Shown in pieces: positions 42,916 through 51,945 of a DNA stretch of 64,000 nt. Numbering within the stretch: position 1 is the stretch's first letter; every line of letters begins with the position of its first letter. The stretch covers positions 4,445 to 68,444 of the forward strand of contig JBCCGK010000064.1 of assembly GCA_039029315.1 (NCBI GenBank), given 5' to 3'. The stretch comes from JBCCCJ01 sp039029315 (GTDB lineage: Bacteria > Bacteroidota > Bacteroidia > J057). The position numbers were made by a program, and so were the translations under genes. Below the pieces are notes generated by a model. It searched no databases, had not been told where the DNA came from, and saw only the letters and a list, made by a program, of their open reading frames with translations.

Positions 42916-45876
42916 TTAGTACTTGACAATCCGTCGAACTACCTTCCGGCCATTTTCTGCATCTATCACTGCCAAGGTATATACGCCAGGCGGCAGTCCG
43001 CCCAACGATAGTTCCAGAAAGTCTCCGCTCATCCTTTGCTTCCCTAATAGCCTCCCGTCAACTGATAGCAGGATCAACTCAAGTTGCTGTCTATTATCAG
43101 CGACCCTGACAGTCAGTCGGTCAGCTGTCGGATTGGGATAAAGGCTGATGGCATGATCGAGTACCTGATCCTCTATGCTCACTGTGCCTCCAGGGGAATC
43201 GCAATGTATATTGAGGTTGGGGTCATCCAATCCGCTGGTGTCTGAGGGAGCAGCAGGATTGTATCGAAATAGTTCTCGGTTCAGCTCGGAATCCAAAGCG
43301 GAAAAGTAAATGATGCTATCGTGGACGATTAAGCTCATGGGAGAAAAGCCTGTGGTACTACCTGAGATGCTGCGGACCAACACAGTTCCTTGCGCACTGC
43401 CATCGGATTGATAGAGATCTCGACGGCCATCATCCCCCTCGGCAGTGAAATACAATAGACCATCTAGTAGTCTCAACTCTCTGGGAGAAGAGGAAGCGGT
43501 TCCCATTCGCAGATCGGCAACCTGGACTGCGACTTGACCTGCTCCTGGAATCATCCATAGCTCACTGCCATGAGTAGTTGATATGGCGGTAAAAAAGATA
43601 GTATCTCCCTTGATGATAGTATTATCAGGGAACTCCGCCGCCCCATTCAGAAGCCCGGTTTGGCTAATCGATCCATTCATCGGATCAATCCGATACAGAT
43701 CGAAAATGGAGAAGTCCTCAGCGAAGAAATATGCCTGATTCTGGTAGGTAAATATGTCTTCGATTCTATCATAAGGAGAAGAATTCAGCCGCTGGGTACC
43801 TGCCACGGTTCCATCAGTTTGGTAGATATATTCCTGAGATATATTCGCTGATGCTTTAAAATATGTGATTCCCTGACTGATATTGAATTCCGAAATAGAA
43901 TTCGGATCGAAGAGTCCCATAAGTGGGATCATAAAGGTGCCTTGCGGACTCCCATCACTGCGGAAGAGCCTGGGTCCCAAACTGGTGTATGGAGTAAAGA
44001 GGGAAAGGGAATCTGACAAGGCAAAGAAACAAAAAGCCGGACTATTGAAGCCAGAACTATTGAGAAAAGCCAGGGTATCGATACGCATGGAATCCGGATC
44101 ATAGCGGTACAGCTGCTGTCCCGCCGGAACACTATAGGCTGAGATCAGGAGATCATCACCCAAGCGACCGGGCGCAGATAAATTTCTGATGTCCAGCGCT
44201 TCTATATTGGAGAATATTTCCCTTGTGCCCGTCTCCGTGCCATCTGTCTCTATCAACCGATAGCTGCTGCCGGAGGCTTCAGGGATAGCAAGGTAGTACG
44301 CGCGACCAGCTACCTCCAAGGTCTTAGCCAGCGTATAGCCATCCCTGCCTGGAATCAAGTCTTTCACTATTTTCGTAGTCGAAGCAGTGCCACCACTCTT
44401 GTACAATTCGAAGCCGCTGCATCCATTTGAAGCAATAAAGAACAAGCTGTCTTGATAGGTGAAAAAACGAGCGGGATTAGACCCTGATTCCTTTTCGTTT
44501 AAATCTAATACTACTCGGGTGCCAGCGGTACTTCCATCGCTAATAAAGACTTCTTCTCCGACAGTTATCGAATTCGCCCGAAAGCCCAACTTCTCCCCCA
44601 TCCGCCTAAGATCTTCAATACGGGCATCGTCCATGCCCGGAACCAGGTCAAGCAAAGGCTGTGTCCCACTGACTGTCCCATCACTCACCCATAATTCCTC
44701 ACCCGTCGTATCGCGAAAAGCTTTGAAATAAAACAATCCCTCTATCAATAAATTGCTCCTGCTAATGTTCGTGATGCTTGCCCCAACAGGCTGAACAACT
44801 GTGAGTGGAAATGTGCCAGCCGTCGTTAAATCTGAACGATACAAGGAGACACTGCCATCATTAACGTCCCGCCCTAAATAAAAGAGAAGGCCGGAGCCGG
44901 GATCATAGCTATGGTCAAAGAAGGAGATTGAATCCAGAGCGGGATTCAATTCTATGATGGTATCCAGACTGCTCGCCATCGTATCTGTCCGCAAGAGTTC
45001 GTGAGAATATCCGCCTCCATTGCGGGTGTAGTATACATGTGTATCCGATAGGAAAGCTACGTTCAAGGCGAGGGTATTGCTGTCATTCGGAAAGCTGGAC
45101 AGATTGCGATATTGATTGAGGTCTGGCGAAGCGAGCAGGTGGGAAGTACTATCAGGGCCAAAGCCTGATATAAGCACCTTGTCAGAAAGCCTCCGAACAC
45201 TTATTCCATACTCAGCCCCTATGGGTAGGTTCACAGGTCCCACGTTCAAGCCATCGTACAGATAAATATGTGCAGGTTCGCTGGGAAAGAACTTTGCTGG
45301 ATAAATCAAATAAGCAAAGCTGTCCTGTGAGACGATTTGGGAGACGAATTCATTATCCGGCAAATCAGATACCAACTGAGTCCCTGCCGTCGTGCCATCG
45401 GTACGGAAGAGTTGAAAGGTATATGATTGGTTCCGGTGGATGAATAGAAGCTCATTTGTTCCGTCTATTCGGGTGAATTTATTGCTTCCCGAAGAGGAGG
45501 TATTTGAGCCTAGTACAGCAAACGTATGCAGACTATCTGTCGCTAGGTCAGCCCGCAGAAAGATTTGCTCATCCTGGTCTGAATCGTAGATTCTGATATA
45601 GACATCTTCTCCAATCAGAGCATTATCCCTGATATTGTCGCCTGGGAGGTCAGTCCCAAATTGCAACAAGCTGTCAGTGCCTGAAGGGAGATAAAACAAT
45701 TGATAGGCTCCTCCGTCAGGGCGGGCAAAGAAGGCTCCATAGTCCTCATTGCCCATCAGCCGGGCAGGAGAACTACCTGCGTTGGTCTGATTGATATTTG
45801 CGACTAGTTGTTGTGCATTGCTGCGGGGAGTAAACAGCAGCAGGATAAGCATCGAGAATAAGAGAATGTGTTTCAT
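42916..45876 (-). CDS. T9SS-exported ELWxxDGT-repeat protein
   Basis: 986 residues from MKHILLFSMLILLLFTPRSNA (signal peptide). The body consists of repeats of the ELWxxDGTxxGT type, e.g. ELWVSDGTVSGTQPLLDLVP, VFISDGSTAGTRVVLDLN, LYRSDLTTAGTFPL and YQSDGSAQGTVLVR, which form a large propeller-like surface protein. The C-terminus (YPNPTADRLTVRVADNRQ...GLPPGVYTLAVID...RRIVKY) is a type A T9SS sorting domain. It is probably a surface or secreted adhesin-like protein. Confidence 0.9.
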   Translation of the reverse strand: MKHILLFSMLILLLFTPRSNAQQLVANINQTNAGSSPARLMGNEDYGAFFARPDGGAYQLFYLPSGTDSLLQFGTDLPGDNIRDNALIGEDVYIRIYDSDQDEQIFLRADLATDSLHTFAVLGSNTSSSGSNKFTRIDGTNELLFIHRNQSYTFQLFRTDGTTAGTQLVSDLPDNEFVSQIVSQDSFAYLIYPAKFFPSEPAHIYLYDGLNVGPVNLPIGAEYGISVRRLSDKVLISGFGPDSTSHLLASPDLNQYRNLSSFPNDSNTLALNVAFLSDTHVYYTRNGGGYSHELLRTDTMASSLDTIIELNPALDSISFFDHSYDPGSGLLFYLGRDVNDGSVSLYRSDLTTAGTFPLTVVQPVGASITNISRSNLLIEGLFYFKAFRDTTGEELWVSDGTVSGTQPLLDLVPGMDDARIEDLRRMGEKLGFRANSITVGEEVFISDGSTAGTRVVLDLNEKESGSNPARFFTYQDSLFFIASNGCSGFELYKSGGTASTTKIVKDLIPGRDGYTLAKTLEVAGRAYYLAIPEASGSSYRLIETDGTETGTREIFSNIEALDIRNLSAPGRLGDDLLISAYSVPAGQQLYRYDPDSMRIDTLAFLNSSGFNSPAFCFFALSDSLSLFTPYTSLGPRLFRSDGSPQGTFMIPLMGLFDPNSISEFNISQGITYFKASANISQEYIYQTDGTVAGTQRLNSSPYDRIEDIFTYQNQAYFFAEDFSIFDLYRIDPMNGSISQTGLLNGAAEFPDNTIIKGDTIFFTAISTTHGSELWMIPGAGQVAVQVADLRMGTASSSPRELRLLDGLLYFTAEGDDGRRDLYQSDGSAQGTVLVRSISGSTTGFSPMSLIVHDSIIYFSALDSELNRELFRYNPAAPSDTSGLDDPNLNIHCDSPGGTVSIEDQVLDHAISLYPNPTADRLTVRVADNRQQLELILLSVDGRLLGKQRMSGDFLELSLGGLPPGVYTLAVIDAENGRKVVRRIVKY

Positions 45877-46302
45877 AGGGTTGGATAAGATTGGAGAGAA
45901 CAATATCCCAAGAACTGATATCATGGCCATCACTGGTCTAAAGTTCCCAAAAATTCAGAGAAGTGTAACGTGTTTCTATTTGAGAGCAAGGTCTTATTCA
46001 TCCTGATATGCTGATTGTTGGGATGTAGGGTTGTGTCTAGGCAGTTGTGTTTTTTTGGCAAAAATCACATATCGAAACTGTTCGTTGTTTAGAAGTATTG
46101 GCCTGCTTTTTTCTTGGGTATTGCCATATATGAGTCAACAATGTATCATTCAGTCTCCATCTTATTTCCACTGGAATTGGTCACGTTATTCGCGCCATTC
46201 TTTGTCTCCCAGGAAGAGAACTTCAATGTGAGAAAACGACTCTCTATCTAATGTCCATTGTCGGAAAAAGGTAAACATTCCCTTCAGATGGATTCATTCT
46301 TA

Positions 46303-46460
46303 GAGACTGTTTGAGTTTTGTTTATGGAATTTGTTATAGGTTTTTTTTGACCTTCAAGGCGGAAAAACCGGAATGTAGCAGAGCTACATGAGGATTTTTT
46401 CAACGCAGAAGGGCGAAAAAAGGGGCATAACAAAACCATAGGATAATATTCAACAGTCTC
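46303..46460. mobile_element. MITE-like element A (GAGACTG-type ends), TTA target duplication
   Basis: 158 bp flanked by TTA (46300-46302 and 46461-46463). Ends are GAGACTGTTTGA and TTCAACAGTCTC. There is a central hairpin ATGTAGC-AGA-GCTACAT. It lies in the 750-bp gap 45877-46626, which otherwise holds nothing recognisable apart from the small frame at 46500-46643. Confidence 0.7.
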
Positions 46461-46499
46461 TTAGTACGCATTTGAAGGTACTATTTCTGTATCAGCGAA

Positions 46500-46643
46500 T
46501 CAATTCAGACTCATCAAAACATCTGCATCGACTTGTTCCCCTTCATTTACGACCCACTGTCTATGATCGACTGTCCGTATCCAGTGGGATACCTGACTAT
46601 TTTTTTGAATAAGACCCACTCGCAGATTAATTCCAGGGGCCAC
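46500..46643 (-). CDS. possible 47-codon ORF or gene relic
   Basis: A frame starting at GTG, overlapping the stop of the propeller gene by 17 bp and ending in a tail (NSQVSHWIRTVDHRQWVVNE) with natural-looking composition. It could be a truncated gene remnant or a frameshifted extension of the upstream protein. Weak support. Confidence 0.25.
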   Translation of the reverse strand: MAPGINLRVGLIQKNSQVSHWIRTVDHRQWVVNEGEQVDADVLMSLN

Positions 46644-47721
46644 TTTTGGTGACATGAACAAAGGACTTACCATCGTATCGATACAGTCCCCCTCCACCGC
46701 CAACCCACAACCTACCTTCTTTGTCTTCAAAAATGGTTTGTACCGCCCTGACAGCAAGACCTTGCATGTGATTGTAATTGGCAAAAGATTCTCCATTGTA
46801 CCGGTACACCCCGAACCCTTCAGAGCTAAACCAGATATTCCCTTCCTTATCTTCATAAATGGCACAAACTTCATTGTTGCCAATACTATCACGTGCAGTA
46901 TAATTGATAAAGCTTTTGCCATCATATCGACTGAGGCCTCCAAATCTGGTTCCGAACCATATGTCTCCATTGCTCGCTTCTATGATGACATCAACACGAT
47001 TGTCCGTCAACCCATCTTTTTTTGAATATTGGGTAAACGACTGTCCATCATATGAAAAGGCGCCATACCCATTTGTGCTAAACCACATATTGCCTGCACG
47101 GTCTTCTGATATAGACCAACTTGTCCCTGCCGTGATGAATTCGCCTGTCACTTCCTCTGGATAGGGGAGTTCAAAAGGTGCCCACTTTTCCCCATCAAAT
47201 CGAAATATACCTGTTGCTGACCCTGCCCAAATTTGGCCTTTGCTGTCAGCAAATATGCTCCAGAATCGTTGGCCACTGAAATATTGCGGATCTGTATAGT
47301 TGGTGAACTGTTTTCCCCCTTCAGGATTCCTTGACCAGCCATATTTCACAACGCCCAGGTCTGTCGCGAACCATATATTTTTCTCCAAATCCTCTGTGAT
47401 GCCTGTAATCTGTTGGCCACCAAACCCCTGTGCATTGGAGAAATATGAAACCGTATCTCCATCATAGTGCGCGACCCCATATCCATTGGTACCAAACCAA
47501 AGGTTTCCGTTTTTATCCTGGAAAATGTTGCGGATGTATTCGGCGATTTGTGCGTCGGAGGGTGCGCCTGGAACAGAGAGCGGAACAGTGAGCAGCTGAG
47601 GGACAGTGGTGAGCGGAATATCCTTTGGTAAGGTTGATTTTTCCTGGCCGCTACAAGAAATGATTAATGCCAGGATGAACAAGAGTGAACAAAATTGTGT
47701 GTACACGTCTGGAGTCTTCAT
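46627..47721 (-). CDS. two-component-regulator-type beta-propeller lipoprotein
   Basis: 364 residues from MKTPDVYTQFCSLLFILALIISC (lipobox IISC). The mature protein is a string of 'reg_prop' blades such as GNLWFGTNGYGVAHYDGD, GDIWFGTRFGGLSRYDGKSF, GNIWFSSEGFGVYRYNGESF and GRLWVGGGGGLYRYDGKSF. This is the sensor-domain propeller found in hybrid two-component systems, but no histidine kinase or membrane helix follows. It is a stand-alone ligand-binding lipoprotein. Confidence 0.87.
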   Translation of the reverse strand: MKTPDVYTQFCSLLFILALIISCSGQEKSTLPKDIPLTTVPQLLTVPLSVPGAPSDAQIAEYIRNIFQDKNGNLWFGTNGYGVAHYDGDTVSYFSNAQGFGGQQITGITEDLEKNIWFATDLGVVKYGWSRNPEGGKQFTNYTDPQYFSGQRFWSIFADSKGQIWAGSATGIFRFDGEKWAPFELPYPEEVTGEFITAGTSWSISEDRAGNMWFSTNGYGAFSYDGQSFTQYSKKDGLTDNRVDVIIEASNGDIWFGTRFGGLSRYDGKSFINYTARDSIGNNEVCAIYEDKEGNIWFSSEGFGVYRYNGESFANYNHMQGLAVRAVQTIFEDKEGRLWVGGGGGLYRYDGKSFVHVTKSGPWN

Positions 47722-47816
47722 TTGATACATTCTTTTTTCATAAAGGTAGAATGAAGCACCTTCTCTGGAGGAAATTCACTTGTAAATTAATGTAAATGAA
47801 ATGAAAATTTTTCAAA

Positions 47817-47870
47817 ATGTCTCTCGCTGGCGGAAGAGCGAGAGGGAGGAGCATGATTGTCAAATGTAAA
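47817..47870 (+). repeat. dispersed hairpin repeat R1
   Basis: ATGTCTCTCGCTGGCGGAAG followed by AGCGAGAGGGAGGAGCATGA forms a hairpin (CTCTCGCT / AGCGAGAG) with a tail ATGATTGtCAAATgTA. A second copy, inverted, lies at 55489-55547 with about 80% identity over 50 bp. It is non-coding. Confidence 0.6.
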
Positions 47871-47941
47871 TGTGGCGCCTTACTTATGTTAAATAGCTGT
47901 TTAATTCATCCAAGTCGAACTGTTCATATCGTCCTTCGAAT

Positions 47942-48367
47942 CTATTCTGAAAGGTTCAGTTGCCAGGAAATGCCATATCGGTCTGCACACCATCCGAATT
48001 TTTTACCAAATCCATAGTCGCCTGCCTCGTAGTTGTCAAGCGGAACCATAACCTGACCTCCATTGGAAGAGAGTTGATCGAATAAGGTTTGTATCTCATG
48101 TTCTGAGTCACTATCAATGAACAGGGATACCCCTGGTGTAAATGACCAAGGGTGATTAAAATTACTTTCTGAAACCCTGTATTCGGTTCCATTCAGGGTG
48201 AATACGCCATATTTGATCAATTCCGGCGTTCCTCCGGCTTCTCCTTCATCGTATCGGGTTATGCTTTTGATTTCCGAATTTGGGAAGATGGAGGTGTAAA
48301 AATTGATTGCTTCTTCCGCCTTTCCGCATTGATCACCGACAAATGTGAGAAATGTTGTTGTTTTCAT
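47942..48367 (-). CDS. PhnB-like VOC family protein
   Basis: 141 residues. TTFLTFVGDQCGKAEEAINFYTSIFPNSE opens the typical PhnB / 3-demethylubiquinone-methyltransferase-like glyoxalase fold. The second half ends FGKKFGWCADRYGISWQLN. It is cytoplasmic (no signal). It is a paralogue of the lipoprotein VOC gene at 48725-49270, sharing the C-terminal FGWC.D.YGISWQLNL motif, which suggests a local duplication with different targeting. Confidence 0.87.
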   Translation of the reverse strand: MKTTTFLTFVGDQCGKAEEAINFYTSIFPNSEIKSITRYDEGEAGGTPELIKYGVFTLNGTEYRVSESNFNHPWSFTPGVSLFIDSDSEHEIQTLFDQLSSNGGQVMVPLDNYEAGDYGFGKKFGWCADRYGISWQLNLSE

Positions 48368-48724
48368 CTTATTTGAATTTTCGTCCTACTCTAAAATGGT
48401 CAATGAAACAGATATTTACTGATAGAAGTAGCTATAGGTTATAGTAGATAGATAATCAATCTTTAGCAAAATAAATGAAACGAATTGCCATTCTGATTGG
48501 CCAGAGGAATTCGGATTGTGTGCGGTCGAACAAAACAAAATCTGCCTGACAGGAAGGAGCTTTTACAATGTGGATAAAAGCGATTGTAGGACGACAAAAC
48601 ACCCCGGACACTGAATCATAGGTTTCCCCCACTAGCCTTCTCTCATTCCCCACTCAGGTTGATCATTTAGGTGGTTTATAAATTTTTTCGGCTACTTACT
48701 TAGCTAACAATCGAATCGAATACA
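48368..48724. other. 357-bp gap between the two VOC genes
   Basis: AT-rich, with no ORF above background, no hairpin with T-tract and no MITE end. I see nothing identifiable. Confidence 0.4.
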
Positions 48725-49270
48725 CTATGGTAAATTCAGCTGCCAGGAAATCCCATATTTGTCCTCACACCATCCGAATTGTTGGCTAAAACCATAATTG
48801 CCCACTGGCATCATGATTTTTCCTCCTTCGGATAGCTGTGTGAACAAGCGTTGAAGTTCGTCTTCATCCGCGCATTCTACAAAGATTGAGACTGCTGGCG
48901 TAAAGTCCCAGTCGTGAACCGGAGGACTATCACTGCACATGAATAGTTTCCCATTCAGGGTAAATGTGGCTTGCATGATTGTTCCTTCTTTTCCGGGCCC
49001 GTCCTTTCCCCAGCGTTTGAGATCAAGGATTTCGGACTTTTCAAACAGGCTTATATACAAGTTCATGGCCTCTTCTGCATCTTCTTTTTGAAAGGTCAAG
49101 AAGGTGGCAATTTTTTGATTCATAGAAGCTTCTAGTTGGTTGATCGAATGTGTTAAGCTGTCATTTTGCATTTGCAGCATCAATTGGTCTGCTTTGTTTG
49201 CCTGTTGGGAGTCTGTACAACTGATTGCGAGCAAACTTAGTAATAATAATATAGGTAAGATCCGTTTCAT
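48725..49270 (-). CDS. VOC-domain lipoprotein
   Basis: 181 residues from MKRILPILLLLSLLAISC; the lipobox is AISC-T. A short helical spacer (QANKADQLMLQMQNDSLTHS) precedes a complete PhnB-like VOC domain beginning KIATFLTFQKEDAEEAMNLY and ending FGWCEDKYGISWQLNLP. I chose this start because the upstream frame overlaps another reading frame and lacks signal-like sequence. PhnB-like VOC proteins are normally cytoplasmic, so membrane anchoring is unusual. Confidence 0.8.
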   Translation of the reverse strand: MKRILPILLLLSLLAISCTDSQQANKADQLMLQMQNDSLTHSINQLEASMNQKIATFLTFQKEDAEEAMNLYISLFEKSEILDLKRWGKDGPGKEGTIMQATFTLNGKLFMCSDSPPVHDWDFTPAVSIFVECADEDELQRLFTQLSEGGKIMMPVGNYGFSQQFGWCEDKYGISWQLNLP

Positions 49271-49365
49271 GTTCAATTGGTTTAGACAGGTTTGTGATTG
49301 CTTCTTCAATCCATTGATGAAGATAACCATTTGTTTATCCTTTCCCATTATAGCGATGGACAGGA

Positions 49366-50281
49366 CTATCTCACTGACGTGAGAAGTAACAAGGCGAAAC
49401 AACCACCCGCAAGAAGTCCGATGATCATGGAAAAAATATCAGACCAAGTTTGAATAGGAATCTTTTCGGGCAAATAGCTACGAAAGTCATATTGGTTTTC
49501 ATTTGGGATAAAGGTTCGAGTGCTGACGTAGCCAGTCTTTATCTGTAAAGGAGATATGCCTTTTTTACTAACGCCCAGTTTTCTAAATCCAGATTGCTAA
49601 AAAATTCTCCGTAATCAAGCATTCTCCAGGAGATATTGTTTTTTTTACCTTCATTCAGACTGGAATAATCTTTTTCTAATTTTTCCATTATCTGCTGATT
49701 ACTGATCCCATACTCCTCAGCAAGTTGGATGATTCCGTCCATTTCATGAACATTCCCTTCTTTGAGGACGGTGAAAACGTCTCCCATCCCAATATTCTCC
49801 TGATTCAACTTTCTGAATCTTGATTTCAAAGCCTCAACTGAAGTCTTTAGGGGTTTGTAGGATTCCCCAGCTTCGAGAATGTTGACTTCTTCTACTCCCA
49901 ATTGTTTCAGCTCAAGATTCACCAAATCAATATATTCCTGAAATTGAGCAAAATAGCTCTTCCTATCGAACCGAAATTCAGTGACTTCATTGTACAAGCC
50001 AATATGCCAAATGATCTGTTCTTCAGTATGATACACTCGTACTCCGAGATAGCCACACAATCTTTCCCCACAGCAAGGAGCACAATACAAAACCGTATCC
50101 AGGTTATGTTCTTTCAGCATTTCCTGACTGGATTGTTCTATTGAGTCATTATTTTTTGTTTTATCGTCATTTCTTGCCCGAAAGAAATCGTAACAATCAT
50201 CCAGCGTTATCAATTGTCCCAAGATTCTTTTCACGTTCACCTTTTCAAGAAGGAAGTTTATTTTTTCGAATTCAAAAATAT
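49366..50281 (-). pseudogene. 3' part of gene split by ISL3 insertion, with -1 frameshift tail
   Basis: From the IS junction the frame EFEKINFLLEKVNVKRILG... runs 244 codons to TAA at 49539. The ORF borrows a TTG in the IS end as apparent start, so it is not an independent gene. Near the end, GTA AAA AAG (A_AAA_AAG) is a canonical slip heptamer. Shifting -1 there opens 64 further codons (GISPLQIKTGYVSTRTFIPN...) with a hydrophobic segment MIIGLLAGGCFALLLL, stopping at 49366. No family is recognised; the sequence has CAPCCGERLCGY and helical regions. Either decay or programmed frameshift is possible. Confidence 0.6.
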
Positions 50282-51537
50282 GGTTCTTTGACAAAAAGTG
50301 TGGAATAGGTAGTTTGTGTCATGAGTCCTGAAGAATTTTATGAAGAGTTGTTGGGTCTTCCCAACTTGAAAATCACCTCAATTGAACGATCTTCGAACAA
50401 GCTACAGATTCATTGCCATACTACTGCAGGGACAGCTAGCTGTCCGCATTGCGGTGAGGCCACAGGAGTGATCAACCAATATAGTTCTCGCCGAGTTCGG
50501 GATTTGGCCATCTCTGGCAAAGAGGTTTGGCTGGAACTTCGGATTCGCCAATTCGTTTGTGCTGTTTGCAATCGGTACTTCAACGAATCACCAGACTGGA
50601 TTATGGCTGGAAAAACCTACACCAAGCGTCAGGCCAAGTGGATATTTGAGATGTGTGGCAAACAAGCTTTCACCGAAGTTGGTGCCTTGGTCAATATGAG
50701 CCACAAGACCGTCGAGCGATTGTTCTATGAACAGGCAGAACTTCAGTTAGATCTGCCCAGTCGCTATGCTCAGGTCAGGAAGATAGGCATAGATGAGGTT
50801 GCTCACCGCAAAGGCAAGAGAGATTACATCTGCGTGTTGACAGATTTGGAACGAGGGATTCAATTGGATGTACTTCCAGATCGCAAGAAAGCAACATTGA
50901 AAGCGCATTTCCAGTCTCTTGGCCAGGATTTTTGTGAACAGATCGAAGTGGTTGCCTGCGATATTTGGCGCACCTATATCAACGTTGCCAAGGAGTGTTT
51001 TCCCAATGCCGAGGTGGTCATTGATCGCTTCCATGTGGTCAAGGCACTCAATGAGGTCTTGGATAAGATTCGCAAAGAACTTCGAAAGGAATTCAAACAG
51101 GAAGCTTGTTTCAAAGACATCAAATGGAAACTGTTCAAACGTCCTGAAAAATGTGAACAGGATGAACTTGATCAGATCCAACAAGCCTTGGACAAATCCT
51201 GGGAACTGGCTGAGGTCTATCAACTGAGAAATACCTTCAATTCTCTCTTTGATATTGCCACAAGCAAACAACAACTGCTCCAGCAGCTAGCCTTTTGGAT
51301 CGAACATGCAAAGAAGCTGGAAAACAAATTCCTGAATACCTTCCTCAAAACACTCCAAAATTGGAAAAACCAAATTGCAGCTTTCGCTCACACTCGAATC
51401 ACAAATGCCCAAACTGAAGGACTGAATAACTACCTCCGATACTTCAAACGAATCTCTTTCGGACTCCCCAATTTTAACCACATGAGAATCCGTATCTTAA
51501 TCGCCACTGCCTAAATCACAGATTTTGTCAAAGAACC
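50282..51537 (+). mobile_element. complete ISL3-family insertion sequence
   Basis: 1256 bp bounded by perfect 15-bp terminal inverted repeats, GGTTCTTTGACAAAA (50282-50296) and TTTTGTCAAAGAACC (51523-51537). It is flanked by an exact 8-bp duplication AAAAATAT (50274-50281 and 51538-51545). TIR sequence and 8-bp duplication are typical of ISL3. The intact ends and duplication imply a recent insertion, and it interrupts a minus-strand gene. Confidence 0.95.
50321..51514 (+). CDS. ISL3-family transposase
   Basis: 397 residues, full length. The N-terminal zinc ribbon has C41, C44, C80 and C83 (SCPHCGE, FVCAVCNRYF). A helix-turn-helix follows (EVGALVNMSHKTVERLFYEQ). The DDE catalytic triad is D158 (KIGIDEVAHRKG), D214 (VACDIWRTY) and E366 (NAQTEGLNNYLR). 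The frame is uninterrupted, so it is probably active. It is the only confident plus-strand gene after 29.3 kb. Confidence 0.96.
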   Translation: MSPEEFYEELLGLPNLKITSIERSSNKLQIHCHTTAGTASCPHCGEATGVINQYSSRRVRDLAISGKEVWLELRIRQFVCAVCNRYFNESPDWIMAGKTYTKRQAKWIFEMCGKQAFTEVGALVNMSHKTVERLFYEQAELQLDLPSRYAQVRKIGIDEVAHRKGKRDYICVLTDLERGIQLDVLPDRKKATLKAHFQSLGQDFCEQIEVVACDIWRTYINVAKECFPNAEVVIDRFHVVKALNEVLDKIRKELRKEFKQEACFKDIKWKLFKRPEKCEQDELDQIQQALDKSWELAEVYQLRNTFNSLFDIATSKQQLLQQLAFWIEHAKKLENKFLNTFLKTLQNWKNQIAAFAHTRITNAQTEGLNNYLRYFKRISFGLPNFNHMRIRILIATA

Positions 51538-51828
51538 AAAAATATTAAAGCCCATAGTGAGCATATTTTCAAGGCGCTCTCCATCGATGGCTTTTTTACT
51601 TCTGAAAAAGTTTAGATTTAACCAGAACCCGAAATCGGTTCCTTCAATGATATACTTCAAGCGAATCTTTGCACCTTTCGCTTTTTCTTCAATAATAAAC
51701 TGTTTTAAATCTTTGTCCTTTTCTTTGATCTTCTCATATTCTATCCTGGACTGTGTATCATTTATCCATTTGATCTTTTGGGCCTTCCACCTCAGTTCAA
51801 AATTGTGTAATCCTTCTTTTTTAAACAT
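51538..51828 (-). pseudogene. 5' part of gene split by ISL3 insertion
   Basis: 97 codons starting MFKKEGLHNFELRWKAQKIK and reaching the IS junction at GFNIF. As sequenced the frame runs 8 codons into the IS and stops. Deleting the IS plus one target copy joins it in frame to the 3' part (NIF|EFEKINF), giving 341 codons. It is soluble and basic, with IIEGTDFGFWLNLNFFRSKK; the function is not recognised. The product is presumably lost. Confidence 0.75.
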
Positions 51829-51945
51829 ACATGTATGGCTATGCTAATTGACATGAACACGAAATATGTGAAATCCGGTGACCGATTGGGAGTTATGATT
51901 GCGTATACATTCTTTGCAAGAATTAGGTTTCTATTTTCATCTAAT

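Noticed and set aside
46500..46970. 156-codon minus-strand frame
   Set aside because: Most of it is an alternative frame of the propeller gene; only the short end beyond that gene was kept as a weak candidate.
49539..50294. Independent 251-residue gene
   Set aside because: Its apparent TTG start lies in the ISL3 terminal repeat; it is the 3' part of a split gene.
51511..51828. Independent 105-residue gene
   Set aside because: Its last eight codons and stop are IS sequence; it is the 5' part of the same split gene.
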